A stretch of 64,000 bases of DNA from Opitutaceae bacterium. Lineage in GTDB: Bacteria > Verrucomicrobiota > Verrucomicrobiia > Opitutales > Opitutaceae. The translations under genes and the position numbers were made by a program. This document shows positions 8,954 through 17,787 of this stretch, in pieces. Position 1 is the stretch's first letter, and each line of letters starts with the position of its first letter. Location of the stretch: NCBI GenBank assembly GCA_016715765.1, contig JADJZJ010000028.1:21805-85804 (forward strand), given 5' to 3'. The notes below the pieces were generated by a model. That model was not told the DNA's origin and made no database searches. It worked only from the letters and a program-made list of their open reading frames with translations.

Positions 8954-8965
8954 CAGCGGGTGCGG

Positions 8966-9296
8966 TCAGGCGAGATCTCCGCCGGAATTCCGCGCATGCA
9001 GCCAGAGCAGCAGCATGAGCGTCCGCTCAGCGTCCGGCAGGCCGGCGGTTGCGGAGCATTTCGGTCCACGCGACGGGGCAGGCGCAGCACCCGTGCGGCC
9101 GCCGAATTGGCCAGGATGGCGGCTGCGAGGGGCATTCCAGGCGGCGTGTCCAATCCCGGCCGCAGCGTCCGCCCCGACGCCGCGGAGGCCGTAATTTCCG
9201 CTTGATGGCATCGCTGGCGATTCTGACCGCCGCATCAACCAATTCATAGGCCATATCCGCCGGGATCGCCAATTGGGGAGGTAAACCATTATGCAT
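8966..9296 (-). pseudogene. Decayed small helix-turn-helix gene, relative of the gene at 34.9-35.3 kb
   Basis: No single frame crosses this region. Joined frames read MHNGLPPQLAIPADMAYEL..., then TLRPGLDTP, then LAAAILANSAAARV, then PDAERTLMLLLWLHARN and a terminal SGGDLA. The last part matches LDAERTLRLLCWVMHRRQGRD in the gene at 34926-35275, and TLRPGLDTP matches its VKPGPGTPLW. At least two indels separate the pieces. In the homologue the middle is a clear helix-turn-helix; here it is worn. Palindromes sit 12 bases downstream and 27 bases upstream. I infer a dead copy of a small DNA-binding protein. Some indels may be consensus errors. Confidence 0.55.
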
Positions 9297-9322
9297 GCCG
9301 CTGCGGATAGCGGCCGCCGGAG

Positions 9323-9347
9323 CTTTGTCACGTATTACGTGACAAAG
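9323..9347. repeat. 25-base perfect palindrome, TGTCACG type
   Basis: The arms CTTTGTCACGTA and complement surround a central T. It lies between the divergent decayed helix-turn-helix gene (start 9296) and ispA (start 9420), where it could act as an operator or transcript hairpin for either. Confidence 0.9.
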
Positions 9348-9419
9348 CATTTGGTTTTACGGCAGATGGCGGAGGCGGAGGGTTGCGCCGGGGGAGGAAT
9401 TCGCCCACTTCCTTGGGGC

Positions 9420-10304
9420 ATGGATTTTGTTGCCGCACTCAATCGCCAGGTCGCACGGGTCGAGGCCGGACTGGACCGCCATCTGCCGGTGGCGGGGACG
9501 CGGCCGGCGCGGCTGCATGAGGCCATGCGCTACAGCCTGCAGGCCGGGGGCAAGCGACTCCGACCGGTGCTCGTGCTGGCCACGGCGGAATTGTTCGGCG
9601 TAAAGGACGATTCCGCCCTGCCGGCCGCCGTGGCGATCGAATGCCTGCACACCTACTCGCTCATCCACGACGACCTGCCGTGCCTGGACAATGACGACCT
9701 GCGGCGCGGCCGGCCCACGGCCCACCGGCAATATGACGAAGCCACCGCGCTGCTCGCCGGCGACGCCCTGCTGACGCATGCCTTCGCCCTGCTCGCCGAG
9801 GCCTACGCGGCGCAACCCATTTTGGCCCACGCCCTCATCCGCGAACTGGCTGACGCCGCGGGCAGCCGCCGGCTGATCGGCGGGCAGATGGCGGACCTGC
9901 TGGCCGAAAAAAAGTCCGATGCCACGCCGGACGAACTCGAGTTCATCCACCTGAACAAGACCGCCGCAATGATCGAGGCCGCGCTGGTGATGGGTGGACT
10001 GATCGGCGGCGCCAACGAGGACGGCATCAACTCGCTCCGCCTCGCCGGCCGCCATCTCGGCCTGGCGTTCCAGATCATCGACGACCTGCTCGATGCCACC
10101 GCCGACACCGCGACGCTCGGCAAGACCGCCGGCAAGGATGCCAAGGCCGGGAAGACCACCTTCGTGAAGGTGCACGGCTTGGATAAGTCCCGGCAGTTCG
10201 CGCAGCATCACACGGCGACCGCATTGGCGGCGGTGCAGGGGCTGCCAGGGGGCAAGGGATTTCTGATCGCGTTGATTGATTCGATGGCGCGGCGGGGGCG
10301 GTGA
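9420..10304 (+). CDS. ispA: Polyprenyl diphosphate synthase, farnesyl/geranylgeranyl type
   Basis: This cytoplasmic prenyl elongase is 294 residues long. It condenses isopentenyl diphosphate with allylic diphosphates to give C15 or C20 products. The first aspartate-rich motif is DDLPCLDNDD with an insertion typical of bacterial type farnesyl synthases; the second is QIIDDLLDAT. GGKRLRPVL is the substrate-binding lysine/arginine region. The ATG at 9420 (MDFVAALNRQ) is preferred. The frame stays open to 9291, but that part would translate the palindrome at 9323-9347. The chain length cannot be fixed by eye, so ispA is the most likely name. Confidence 0.88.
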   Translation: MDFVAALNRQVARVEAGLDRHLPVAGTRPARLHEAMRYSLQAGGKRLRPVLVLATAELFGVKDDSALPAAVAIECLHTYSLIHDDLPCLDNDDLRRGRPTAHRQYDEATALLAGDALLTHAFALLAEAYAAQPILAHALIRELADAAGSRRLIGGQMADLLAEKKSDATPDELEFIHLNKTAAMIEAALVMGGLIGGANEDGINSLRLAGRHLGLAFQIIDDLLDATADTATLGKTAGKDAKAGKTTFVKVHGLDKSRQFAQHHTATALAAVQGLPGGKGFLIALIDSMARRGR

Positions 10305-10323
10305 ACCGGGAGCGCGGGCCGCT

Positions 10324-10350
10324 GGGAGCGCGACCGCCCTCGGTCGCAAT
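10324..10350 (-). repeat. REP element, GGAG-headed, left flank of the transposase
   Basis: GGGAGCGCGACCGCCCTCGG runs into TCGCAAT. The stem GCGACCG/CGGTCGC surrounds the loop CCCT and is preceded by the GGAG head typical of REP sequences. The inverted copy lies at 11059-11085, on the other side of the transposase gene. Confidence 0.85.
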
Positions 10351-10351
10351 C

Positions 10352-11002
10352 TCACGAGGAACCGGCGATATTCTTTTCGTTCCAGTTCCTCGCACTACTC
10401 CACGGCCATTCCTCCGCCTTGGCCACAAGACCGGCCTTAACCGGATTTTGGTGGATGTATTCGATGACAGCACGGTAATGCCGCTCATTGCGGATATAAC
10501 GATCCCAATAGTCGGGCTGCCAGAGCTGGCGTTTGATGGCGGCACGTATGCTCGGTCGGCAGGCGGGTGGATTGCGACCGAGGGCGGTCGCGCTCCCAGG
10601 TTTGCTCCCGGCGGCCAGGATGCGTCGGGTGCTGACGCTTTTCCAGGCGGCGATTATCTCGCCGATTGGTTTTCCTGCGAGAGGCTCTACTAACACATGA
10701 ACATGATTGGGCATGACGACCCACGCATGGAGATGATATGCGACTCCTTCATGATGCTTCCACGCATCAATCACTGCTTGCGCATTGCCTGCCTCGCGCA
10801 GCACACATGAGCCCAAACCAGCATCGAGGTACTTCTCGATTTCGACACGCTGGGCCTCGTCATCGAGATTTTGCTCCCTCAATTTGATGACGACCTCGGC
10901 GGGAAGGGAATCGATCAGGCGATAGGTGATTGATTGGATCGAGCGGCCGTCGTCGTAGTGCGGAAGATAACCGCGCAGGTGCCAGCCTTGGGGTAAGGTC
11001 AT
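10352..11002 (-). CDS. REP-associated tyrosine transposase (RAYT, Y1 family)
   Basis: This is a 216-residue single-domain Y1/HUH nuclease of the RAYT class, thought to mobilise REP hairpins. The HUH motif is in WVVMPNHVHVLVEP, and the catalytic tyrosine is in the helix EYIHQNPVKAGLV. WQPDYWDRYIRNERHY is the usual RAYT block. Between these, the stretch GSKPGSATALGRNPP is encoded by an in-frame REP copy (10571-10597) and interrupts the normal spacing. REP copies flank the gene in inverted orientation at 10324-10350 and 11059-11085. A perfect hairpin (11015-11041) precedes the start. The enzyme may be alive if the extra loop is tolerated. Confidence 0.9.
   Translation of the reverse strand: MTLPQGWHLRGYLPHYDDGRSIQSITYRLIDSLPAEVVIKLREQNLDDEAQRVEIEKYLDAGLGSCVLREAGNAQAVIDAWKHHEGVAYHLHAWVVMPNHVHVLVEPLAGKPIGEIIAAWKSVSTRRILAAGSKPGSATALGRNPPACRPSIRAAIKRQLWQPDYWDRYIRNERHYRAVIEYIHQNPVKAGLVAKAEEWPWSSARNWNEKNIAGSS
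10571..10597 (+). repeat. REP copy inside the RAYT coding sequence
   Basis: This is the same sequence as at 11059-11085 (ATTGCGACCGAGGGCGGTCG then CGCTCCC), carried in frame by the transposase gene. At 27 bases it keeps the reading frame. Confidence 0.9.
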
Positions 11003-11014
11003 GCGATATGATTG

Positions 11015-11041
11015 GCGGGCGTTTCTGGTGGAAACGCCCGC
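11015..11041. promoter_or_regulatory. Perfect hairpin just upstream of the transposase start
   Basis: GCGGGCGTTTC and GAAACGCCCGC pair across the loop TGGTG. The hairpin lies 13 bases before the transposase start on the minus strand, so it would sit in the leader RNA and could limit translation. It could equally be another REP-like unit. Confidence 0.5.
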
Positions 11042-11058
11042 TTGGGGTATTCGTGTAA

Positions 11059-11085
11059 ATTGCGACCGAGGGCGGTCGCGCTCCC
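11059..11085 (+). repeat. REP element, right flank of the transposase
   Basis: This is the inverted partner of the copy at 10324-10350, with the same GCGACCG/CGGTCGC stem and GGAG head read on the minus strand. Together they frame the transposase gene. Confidence 0.85.
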
Positions 11086-11102
11086 ACTCAATCCTCTATA
11101 CC

Positions 11103-11872
11103 CTACTTCACCTCGGCGGCGGCCTTGATCAGGTCGGCGAAGCTGCGGGCTTCGAGGCTCGCGCCGCCGATGAGACCGCCGTCAATGTCCTTCTGGTTCA
11201 GCAACTCGGGGGCATTGGCGGGCTTCATCGAGCCACCGTAAAGAATGCGGATCTTCTGGGCGATGGCGTCGCCGTAGAGTTTGACCAGCAGGCCGCGGAT
11301 GAAGGCATGGACCTCCTGCGCCTGATCGGTCGTCGCCACCTTGCCGGTGCCGATGGCCCAGACGGGCTCATAGGCCACGATGACAGTGGCGGCCTGCTCC
11401 TTGCTGACGCCTTCCAAACCCGCCTCAAGCTGGGTCTGCACAACCTTGAGCGTGGTGCCGGCCTCGCGCTCGGCGAGGGTCTCGCCGACACAGAGGATCG
11501 GACGCAGCTGGTTCTTCAGGGCGGTGAGAACCTTCTTGTTGATGAAGGCGTCCTGTTCGCCGAAGAGCGTGCGGCGCTCACTGTGGCCGAGGATGACGTG
11601 GGTGGTGAAGAGCGCGCGCAGCATGGGCGCGGACACCTCGCCGGTGAACGCCCCGTTTGCCTCGAAGTGCATGTTCTGCGCCCCGAGCTTGAGGGTGGAG
11701 CCGTCCAGCGCCTTGCCGGCGGACTCAGCGCGGTGAAGGGCGGGCAGAGCACAACGTCGACGTCGGTCTGCTTGCCGAGGGCGGCAACGAGTTCGGTGAC
11801 AAGCGCCACACCGTCGGCGGGCGTCTTGTTCATCTTCCAGTTACCGGCGATGAGTTTTTTGCGGATGATCAT
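11103..11872 (-). CDS. tpiA: Triosephosphate isomerase, one-base frameshift
   Basis: This cytoplasmic glycolytic enzyme interconverts dihydroxyacetone phosphate and glyceraldehyde 3-phosphate. The N-terminus MIIRKKLIAGNWKMNK carries the catalytic lysine, GHSERR the catalytic histidine region, and VIVAYEPVWAIGTGK the catalytic glutamate; ILYGGSMKP and GGLIGGASLE bind phosphate. The first 54 or so codons lie in one frame, ending after CPPFTALS, and the rest in another. A single missing base near 11721-11727 restores one open frame of about 256 residues. All active-site residues survive and the gene sits with pgk and gap, so a consensus error is more likely than real loss. Confidence 0.93.
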
Positions 11873-11877
11873 GATAG

Positions 11878-11985
11878 ATTGGTTATGGCTTAATGCTTAT
11901 TGGCGATGGGCTATTGGTCTGAGCCATAGGCTGTGAGGGAGCAATCCTCGACCTATGACCTATTGCCGATAACCCATTACCCGAG
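11878..11985. repeat. Imperfect inverted repeat between pgk and tpiA
   Basis: ATTGGCGATGGGCTATTGG units on the left face CCTATTGCCGATAACCCATT on the right. The repeat fills the whole spacer between pgk and tpiA and would place a hairpin in the middle of their transcript. Confidence 0.5.
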
Positions 11986-11989
11986 GCCG

Positions 11990-13252
11990 TCAGGCCTCCA
12001 GGAACACCACGCCCGGGAGGGCCTTGCCCTCGAGGAACTCGAGGCTGGCGCCGCCGCCGGTGGAGCAGTGGGTGACCTTGTCGGCCACCTTGAATTTCTT
12101 GGCTGCCGTGGCGGTGTCGCCGCCTCCGACCACGGTGGTGGCCCCGGCCGCGGTGGCCTGCGCGATGGCCGCGGCCATGGCCTTGGTCGAGCCGGCAAAC
12201 TTGTCGAATTCGAACACGCCGGACGGACCGTTCCACACGATGGTGCGGGCGCGGCCGATGACCTGCGCGAAGAGCTCGATCGACTTCGGACCGGCATCGA
12301 GGCCCATCCAGCCGTCGGGGATACCCTGCTTGTCTGTTACGATTTGGGTGTTCGCATTGGCGTCGAACTTGTCGCCGCAGACGAAATCCACCGGCAGCGT
12401 GATCTTCACGCCCTTGGCGGCGGCCTTGGCGAAGAGTTCCTTCGCGATCTTGGCGCCCTCGGCATCGTAGAGGCTGTTCCCGATGGTCATGCCCTCGAGT
12501 TCCTTCTTGAAGGTGAAGGCCATGCCGCCGCCGATGATGATTTCGTTGGCCTGGTCGAGGAGGTTGTTGATGAGCGGAATCTTGTCGGCGATCTTCGCCC
12601 CGCCGAGGATGGCGAGCAGCGGACGCTGCGGCGTCTCGAGCACGGCGGCGAAGGCCTTCAGCTCGGCTTCCATGAGGAAACCGGCGGCCTTGTCCTTGAG
12701 GGCGACACCAACCATCGAGCTGTGCGCGCGGTGGGCGGTGCCGAAGGCGTCGTTGACGAACACGTCCCCCAGCTTGCTGAGGCTGGCGCGGAAAGCGGCC
12801 TCCTGCGCCGGCTCGGCCTTGACCTTGGTCTCGGTGCCGTCGGCGTTCTTCACCTTCACCTTGCCCTCTTCCTCAATGTGAAAACGCAGGTTTTCCAGCA
12901 GCACGACTTCGCCGGCCTTGAGCGTGCCGGCGGCGCAGGCGGCCTCGACCGCGGGGCCGGTGCAATCATCGAGGAACTTCACCGGCTGGCCGAGCAGCTT
13001 GGCGAGCTCGTCGGCGACGGGCTTGAGGGAGAACTTGGCGATCTTCTTGCCGTCGGGCCGGCCGAGATGGCTCATGAGCACGACGGATGCGCCCTTTTCG
13101 AGGGCGAACCTGATCGTGGGGAGCGCGGCGGCGATGCGCTGGTTGTTGGTGATGGCGCCGGTGGCCTTGTCCTGCGGGACGTTGAAGTCCACGCGCATGA
13201 GGACGCGTTTGCCGGCGAGGTTCAGGTCGCGGATCGATTTAAATTTTGGCAT
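11990..13252 (-). CDS. pgk: Phosphoglycerate kinase
   Basis: This cytoplasmic glycolytic kinase transfers phosphate between 1,3-bisphosphoglycerate and ADP. It is 420 residues, a little longer than the usual 390-400. RVDFNVPQDK near residue 20 is the substrate-binding signature, LMSHLGRPDGKK follows, and GGGDTATAAKKF is the C-terminal nucleotide-domain motif. The ATG at 13252 (MPKFKSIRDL) is the family-like start. A small lysine-rich insertion (EEEGKVKVKNADGTETKVK) lengthens the N-domain, as seen in several Verrucomicrobia and Bacteroidetes. It lies between gap and tpiA on the same strand. Confidence 0.96.
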   Translation of the reverse strand: MPKFKSIRDLNLAGKRVLMRVDFNVPQDKATGAITNNQRIAAALPTIRFALEKGASVVLMSHLGRPDGKKIAKFSLKPVADELAKLLGQPVKFLDDCTGPAVEAACAAGTLKAGEVVLLENLRFHIEEEGKVKVKNADGTETKVKAEPAQEAAFRASLSKLGDVFVNDAFGTAHRAHSSMVGVALKDKAAGFLMEAELKAFAAVLETPQRPLLAILGGAKIADKIPLINNLLDQANEIIIGGGMAFTFKKELEGMTIGNSLYDAEGAKIAKELFAKAAAKGVKITLPVDFVCGDKFDANANTQIVTDKQGIPDGWMGLDAGPKSIELFAQVIGRARTIVWNGPSGVFEFDKFAGSTKAMAAAIAQATAAGATTVVGGGDTATAAKKFKVADKVTHCSTGGGASLEFLEGKALPGVVFLEA

Positions 13253-13390
13253 GGTGGTGGAAGAAGCAGTAGCGGGTAGCGAGTGCACGGGGTCGGGAGA
13301 AGCCTGGCGGGCAAAAAGAGCGATCCAGCGGCGGTTCGGGCGTTGGGATGCTCGCTACTCGATACTCGGGATTGAGCGCCGGAGGCGCGA

Positions 13391-14452
13391 TTACAGGGCG
13401 GCGGCGACCCGCTTGGTCAGTTCGACGACGCGGTTGGAATAGCCCCACTCGTTGTCGTACCAGCTCACCAGCTTGAAGAACTTGCTGTTGAGCTCGATGC
13501 CGGAGCCGGCGTCGAAGATCGACGAGGACTTGCAGTGGATGAAGTCCGAGGAGACGACCTCGTCCGTGGTGTACTCGAGGATGCCCTTGAGGTAGGTCTC
13601 GCTGGCCCGCTTCATGGCGGCGCAGATCTCCTTGTAGGAGGTTTCCTTCGTGGTGCGGACCGTGAGGTCGACCACCGAGACCGTCGGGGTCGGCACGCGG
13701 AATGACATGCCGGTGAGCTTGCCCTTGACCTCGGGGCAGACCAGGGCGGTGGCCTTGGCGGCGCCGGTGGAGGCGGGAATGATGTTCTGGGCGGCGGTAC
13801 GGCCACCCTTCCAGTCCTTCTTCGAGGGACCGTCCACGGTCTTCTGCGTGGCGGTGTAGGCGTGGATGGTCGTCATGAGGCCTTCCTCGATGCCGAAGCC
13901 TTCCTTGAGGAGCACGGTGACGACCGGCGCGAGGCAGTTCGTCGTGCAGGAGGCGTTGGAGATGAGGTGGTGCTTCGTGAGGTCGAGCTTGTCGTCATTC
14001 ACGCCGAGCACGACGGTGATGTCTTCGTTCTTGGCGGGGGCGGAGATGATGACCTTCTTGGCGCCGGCCTTGATGTGGCCATGGGCGCTCTTCGGGTCAT
14101 CGGCCTTGCACTCGGTGAAGAGGCCGGTCGATTCGATGACGACCTGGACGCCCAGCTTGGCCCAGGGGAGCTCGGCGGGGGTCTTGGCGCTGACGACAAG
14201 AATTTCCTTCCCGTTGACGATCAGCACATCGTCATCGGCCTTGTCCGGCGAGGACTTGCGGGAGCCCACGGTGCCGTTGAAACGACCCTGGGTGGAGTCG
14301 TATTTGAGCAGATAGGCCAGGTTGTCGGCCGGCACGATGTCGCCGACGGCGACCACATCGAGCTTGGTGCCTAGCAACCCCTGCTCGACGAGGGCGCGGA
14401 AAACGAGGCGGCCGATACGGCCAAAGCCATTGATTGCGATTTTAACTGCCAT
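13391..14452 (-). CDS. gap: Glyceraldehyde-3-phosphate dehydrogenase, type I
   Basis: This is the NAD-dependent glycolytic dehydrogenase that converts glyceraldehyde 3-phosphate to 1,3-bisphosphoglycerate. The product is 353 residues. INGFGRIGRLVFRAL is the Rossmann loop, SNASCTTNCLAPV holds the catalytic cysteine, and SWYDNEWGYSNRVVEL closes the C-terminus. An insertion around residues 60-85 (GSRKSSPDKADDD) is slightly longer than in E. coli. It is the first gene of the gap-pgk-tpiA set, so its promoter should lie in 14453-14655. I see no confident promoter match in that stretch. Confidence 0.97.
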   Translation of the reverse strand: MAVKIAINGFGRIGRLVFRALVEQGLLGTKLDVVAVGDIVPADNLAYLLKYDSTQGRFNGTVGSRKSSPDKADDDVLIVNGKEILVVSAKTPAELPWAKLGVQVVIESTGLFTECKADDPKSAHGHIKAGAKKVIISAPAKNEDITVVLGVNDDKLDLTKHHLISNASCTTNCLAPVVTVLLKEGFGIEEGLMTTIHAYTATQKTVDGPSKKDWKGGRTAAQNIIPASTGAAKATALVCPEVKGKLTGMSFRVPTPTVSVVDLTVRTTKETSYKEICAAMKRASETYLKGILEYTTDEVVSSDFIHCKSSSIFDAGSGIELNSKFFKLVSWYDNEWGYSNRVVELTKRVAAAL

Positions 14453-14655
14453 GGGACTCTCCGATTCTATGGGTTGTTTTCTATTTCAGGATTTAGTGCC
14501 TCCGCGCAGGCGCGCAGGCGGAACAAATGAACAGTTCGCCGTCCGTGGTTGCAAGGGACTTTTCGGCGGTAGTTGTGTCATCCTCCGAGGACAGTGCGAA
14601 ATGCGGAATTATTGCCAATAAATGCACAATCCGCGGGCTCAAAATTCGAGGCATT

Positions 14656-17085
14656 TCAAGGGACCCCCAGCCATAATCCGCATCCGAGTGCCGGCACGTA
14701 GTGCTCCGCCTCGACCGGCTGGCGGACTCCGCGGCCCGGGAAGAACCGCTCATGATCGGCAATTTGGCGCCATTTGGCCGAAGCCGGCAAGGCGCCACCG
14801 AGCGGGATCTTGACGTCGCCAAGGGTCGGATTGACCGCAAAGAGCAATTGCAGCGGGCCGAGGGAGCGATCGGCGTTGTAAAGCACTGCGGTGGCGGTCG
14901 ATCCGGGAGCGTTGAAAAACTGGAAGTAACCCTCGGCAGGCCGCGTCCACAGGCGGAGCAGCCGGCCGGATTCGCCCAGGCGGAAGGCAATCCAGTCGGC
15001 GAAATACGCATGCGTGCCCGGAAACCGGTACAGGCGCCGGTAATCGAGGGCGTTGAGGTCGCCGCGCAGGTAGGTGTTGTTGACGCCCTGCTTCGAGCGC
15101 AGGAAGTCCTGGCCGGCCGCGATCATCGGGATGCCGATGGAGGAAAAAAGGATGGCCGCCATGAGGTGGGTGCGGCGGCGGTCGTTGAGCGTCGGCGAGT
15201 GGCCGTTGCCGTCCGGGTTCTCCGTGATGATGTCGATCCAGGTGCGGTCGTCGTGCGACTCGGTGTAGTTCACCGTCTGGGCGGGCCACTTCGCCCAGTA
15301 CCACGGCGAACCCTTGAGGAAATATTCGAACTGCGCGGCGCTGCCGCCCCCGCGCACGAAGTCCCGCACAAAGTCGCGGTAACCGTCGTTCCACGAGGTC
15401 CAGCCGGTGTCGCGCAACGGCCCCGCGATGTGGCCGCGGAAACTCCAGGGCTCGGCGATGAGCACCACATCGGGTTTGGCCCGCTTCAGCGCCGCCTCGA
15501 TCTCGCGCAGCGTTCCCACGCCGAGCAGTTCGGCCAGGTCGAAGCGGAAGCCGTCCACGCCGAAGACCTCGATGAGGTGGAGGCAGCTGTCGATGATGAG
15601 GCGCCGCGCCATGGCCGCCGTCGCGCGCACGTCGTTGCCGCAACCGCTCCAGTTGGCGAGCCGCCCCGCGGCGTCCTGCTCAAAGTAATAGAGCTTGTCG
15701 ATCGCGAGCAGGTGGGCGGGCACGCCCACGTGGTTGAAGACGACATCGAGCACCACGGCGATCCCGCGGCGGTGGAACGCCGCCACCAGCGCCTGCAACT
15801 CGTGCACCCCGGAGGCCCGGGCCGGGTCCAACGCGTACGCGCTCGCCAGGGCAAACCAGTTCACCGGCATGTAGCCCCAGTGGTATTCCTCGCGTGTCCG
15901 GTTGTCGAATTCCTGCACCGGCTGCAGTTCCACGCAATTGACGCCGAGGTCCGCGAGATGGAACTCGGGGCTCTCGACCCATTGGCGGAGCCCGGTGAAG
16001 CCCAGGCGCTCCTCATCCGTGGCCGGCACCGGCGCGCGGGCCGCCAGGTCGCGCACATGGGCCTCGGCGATGACGAGATCCTGCCACGCGGGCGTCCTGA
16101 AGCTCCGGTCACCCGCGCCGACCCACGCCCGGTCCAGCACTATGCCCGGACCCTCGCGACCCACGGTCGCCAGCGCGTAGGGATCGAGCACCCGTTGCGC
16201 GGGATCGAAATGACCCGTGCTGTCGCGGGGTCCGTCGATCTCATACCAATAATACCAGCCGTGCAGGTTGCCCTCCATGGTCAGCTCCCACACCGCCGGC
16301 TCGTCGGTCCGCTTGGTGAGCAGCAGCTTCTTGCCCGTGGCATCGGTTGCGAGAGTCTGCGTCAGCCGCAGGCGCACGCTCCGGGCCCGGGGCGCGAAGA
16401 TCCGGAAGATCGTCTCGTTGCCGCGGACGAGGGCCCCCAGCGGCAGATCGGTCTTCACCGTGAAAAAATACTCGCCCGGTTCCAGTGTCACGCCAGCGGA
16501 GTCCGCGCCCACGGGCGTCACCTTCCAGGCCACCGACAGGTCCAGCGGGGCCGCGACGGTGAAACGGAACAGCTGCCGGCCCGTGATGCCGGGCACGACG
16601 ACAAAGTTCATGTGACCGGCGGTGTCGCCCACGGCATTGGGGGCGTTGTCGGGCGGACGCAGCCACAGGTGATCGCCCGTGACGAACTTGAAGCGCGGCG
16701 GCGCGCCCTCGTTGAAGAAACGTCCGGCGGGGCCGGTCCACAGCAGCATCGGCTCGCCCTCGAGTTCCCCTGGCTGCATCCGCCATTCCTCGCGCCCCAC
16801 GGCCTCATGCCAGCCGTTGAAATCTCCCGCCACGTACACGCTCGCCCCGGCCTGGGTCACGGGCTCCCGGGCAAAGACCATCTGGCCGTGCTCGTTCACA
16901 AAATACCCCCAGCGTTGCGCCGCGGCATGCCGGGGGGCCCGCTCGAACGACAGCATCGCCGGAGCCCGCCGGCCACCGGTCAGCCGCACGGCCGGAACCT
17001 CCGTGTCCGGCCAGTCGCAATAATACTCGATGCACCCGGAGACGGGGGATTCGAGCCAGGCACGGACCGGCATGTCTTGCTTCAT
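14656..17085 (-). CDS. GH13 alpha-glucan debranching enzyme, pullulanase-like
   Basis: This 809-residue glycoside hydrolase family 13 enzyme probably cleaves alpha-1,6 branch points in glycogen or related glucans. The four GH13 regions are DVVFNHV (region I), GFRFDLAELL (II, nucleophile Asp), VLIAEPWSF (III, acid/base Glu) and TESHDDRT (IV, transition-state Asp). YVAGDFNGWHEA near residue 85 is a CBM48-like carbohydrate-binding module, and IFRIFAPRARSVRLRL begins a second beta-sandwich domain before the barrel. The order fits type I pullulanase. There is no obvious signal peptide with the ATG at 17085, so a cytoplasmic role in glycogen turnover is likely. Confidence 0.85.
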   Translation of the reverse strand: MKQDMPVRAWLESPVSGCIEYYCDWPDTEVPAVRLTGGRRAPAMLSFERAPRHAAAQRWGYFVNEHGQMVFAREPVTQAGASVYVAGDFNGWHEAVGREEWRMQPGELEGEPMLLWTGPAGRFFNEGAPPRFKFVTGDHLWLRPPDNAPNAVGDTAGHMNFVVVPGITGRQLFRFTVAAPLDLSVAWKVTPVGADSAGVTLEPGEYFFTVKTDLPLGALVRGNETIFRIFAPRARSVRLRLTQTLATDATGKKLLLTKRTDEPAVWELTMEGNLHGWYYWYEIDGPRDSTGHFDPAQRVLDPYALATVGREGPGIVLDRAWVGAGDRSFRTPAWQDLVIAEAHVRDLAARAPVPATDEERLGFTGLRQWVESPEFHLADLGVNCVELQPVQEFDNRTREEYHWGYMPVNWFALASAYALDPARASGVHELQALVAAFHRRGIAVVLDVVFNHVGVPAHLLAIDKLYYFEQDAAGRLANWSGCGNDVRATAAMARRLIIDSCLHLIEVFGVDGFRFDLAELLGVGTLREIEAALKRAKPDVVLIAEPWSFRGHIAGPLRDTGWTSWNDGYRDFVRDFVRGGGSAAQFEYFLKGSPWYWAKWPAQTVNYTESHDDRTWIDIITENPDGNGHSPTLNDRRRTHLMAAILFSSIGIPMIAAGQDFLRSKQGVNNTYLRGDLNALDYRRLYRFPGTHAYFADWIAFRLGESGRLLRLWTRPAEGYFQFFNAPGSTATAVLYNADRSLGPLQLLFAVNPTLGDVKIPLGGALPASAKWRQIADHERFFPGRGVRQPVEAEHYVPALGCGLWLGVP

Positions 17086-17177
17086 CGGAAGGGGAAAAAT
17101 GAGTTCTGCACCGCCCCACAGCAAGCGTGCAGCGTGCCAGATTTGGAGGACGGGGATTCCGATTCCCGCTTTTGTTC

Positions 17178-17290
17178 AGTGTACTTACCCCAATCTTTCT
17201 CTTTCCTCTTTATCTTTCTCTTTCGTCAGGACTCTTTTCCCGCCAAGCCCAGGCCGGAGAAAGAGAAAGATTAAGAGAACGAGAAAGATT
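17178..17290. repeat. Pyrimidine/purine inverted repeat
   Basis: AATCTTTCTCTTTCCTCTTT-type sequence (17190-17222) faces GAGAAAGATTAAGAGAACGA (17259 onward). Related blocks recur at 18735-18770 and 27230-27265. Here it lies in the spacer between the divergent pullulanase-like gene and mnmA, inside a GGGATTCCGATTCCCGC / CGGAATCCCCGCC pair. Confidence 0.6.
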
Positions 17291-17787
17291 GGATTCCAGC
17301 GCAGTGAACAAAGGCGGGGGTCGGAATCCCCGCCCCACATCCAGCATTTGACAATCCCCCGCCCGCCCGCGTCGCTGGCGGGGTGCCTGTTGGCGAAAAG
17401 ATCCTGGTCGCGATGTCCGGCGGAGTGGACAGCTCCGTCGCCGCCCTCCTGCTCAAACAGCAGGGCCACGACATCGTCGGTGCCTACATGAAGAACTGGA
17501 TCAACGAGGACAAGGTCATCGGCCATTGTCCCTGGGAGCAGGACATCACCGACGCCCGCGCCGTCGCCGACCGGCTCGGCATCGAGTTCCGGGTTGTGAA
17601 CCTGATGGCCGACTACCGCCGCCTGGTCGTGGACTATCTGCTCGACGGCTACCGCCGCGGCCTCACGCCGAATCCCGACGTGATGTGCAACCGCGAGATG
17701 AAGTTCGGCGTGTTCCTGCGCTACGCCCGGGCCGAGGGCTTCGCCGCCGTCGCCACCGGGCATTATGCGCAGCGGGTTGAATCATGG

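Noticed and set aside
8864..9347. Three identical palindromes as a possible CRISPR array
   Set aside because: Spacing is irregular (40 and 369 bases), units are perfect palindromes, and there are no cas genes.
9291..9419. N-terminal extension of IspA through the palindrome (SFVTYYVTKH)
   Set aside because: The extension is absent from the family and is the plain translation of a repeat; the ATG at 9420 fits better.
14701..17274. 857-codon plus-strand frame opposite the pullulanase-like gene
   Set aside because: Antisense shadow; all four GH13 regions are on the minus strand.
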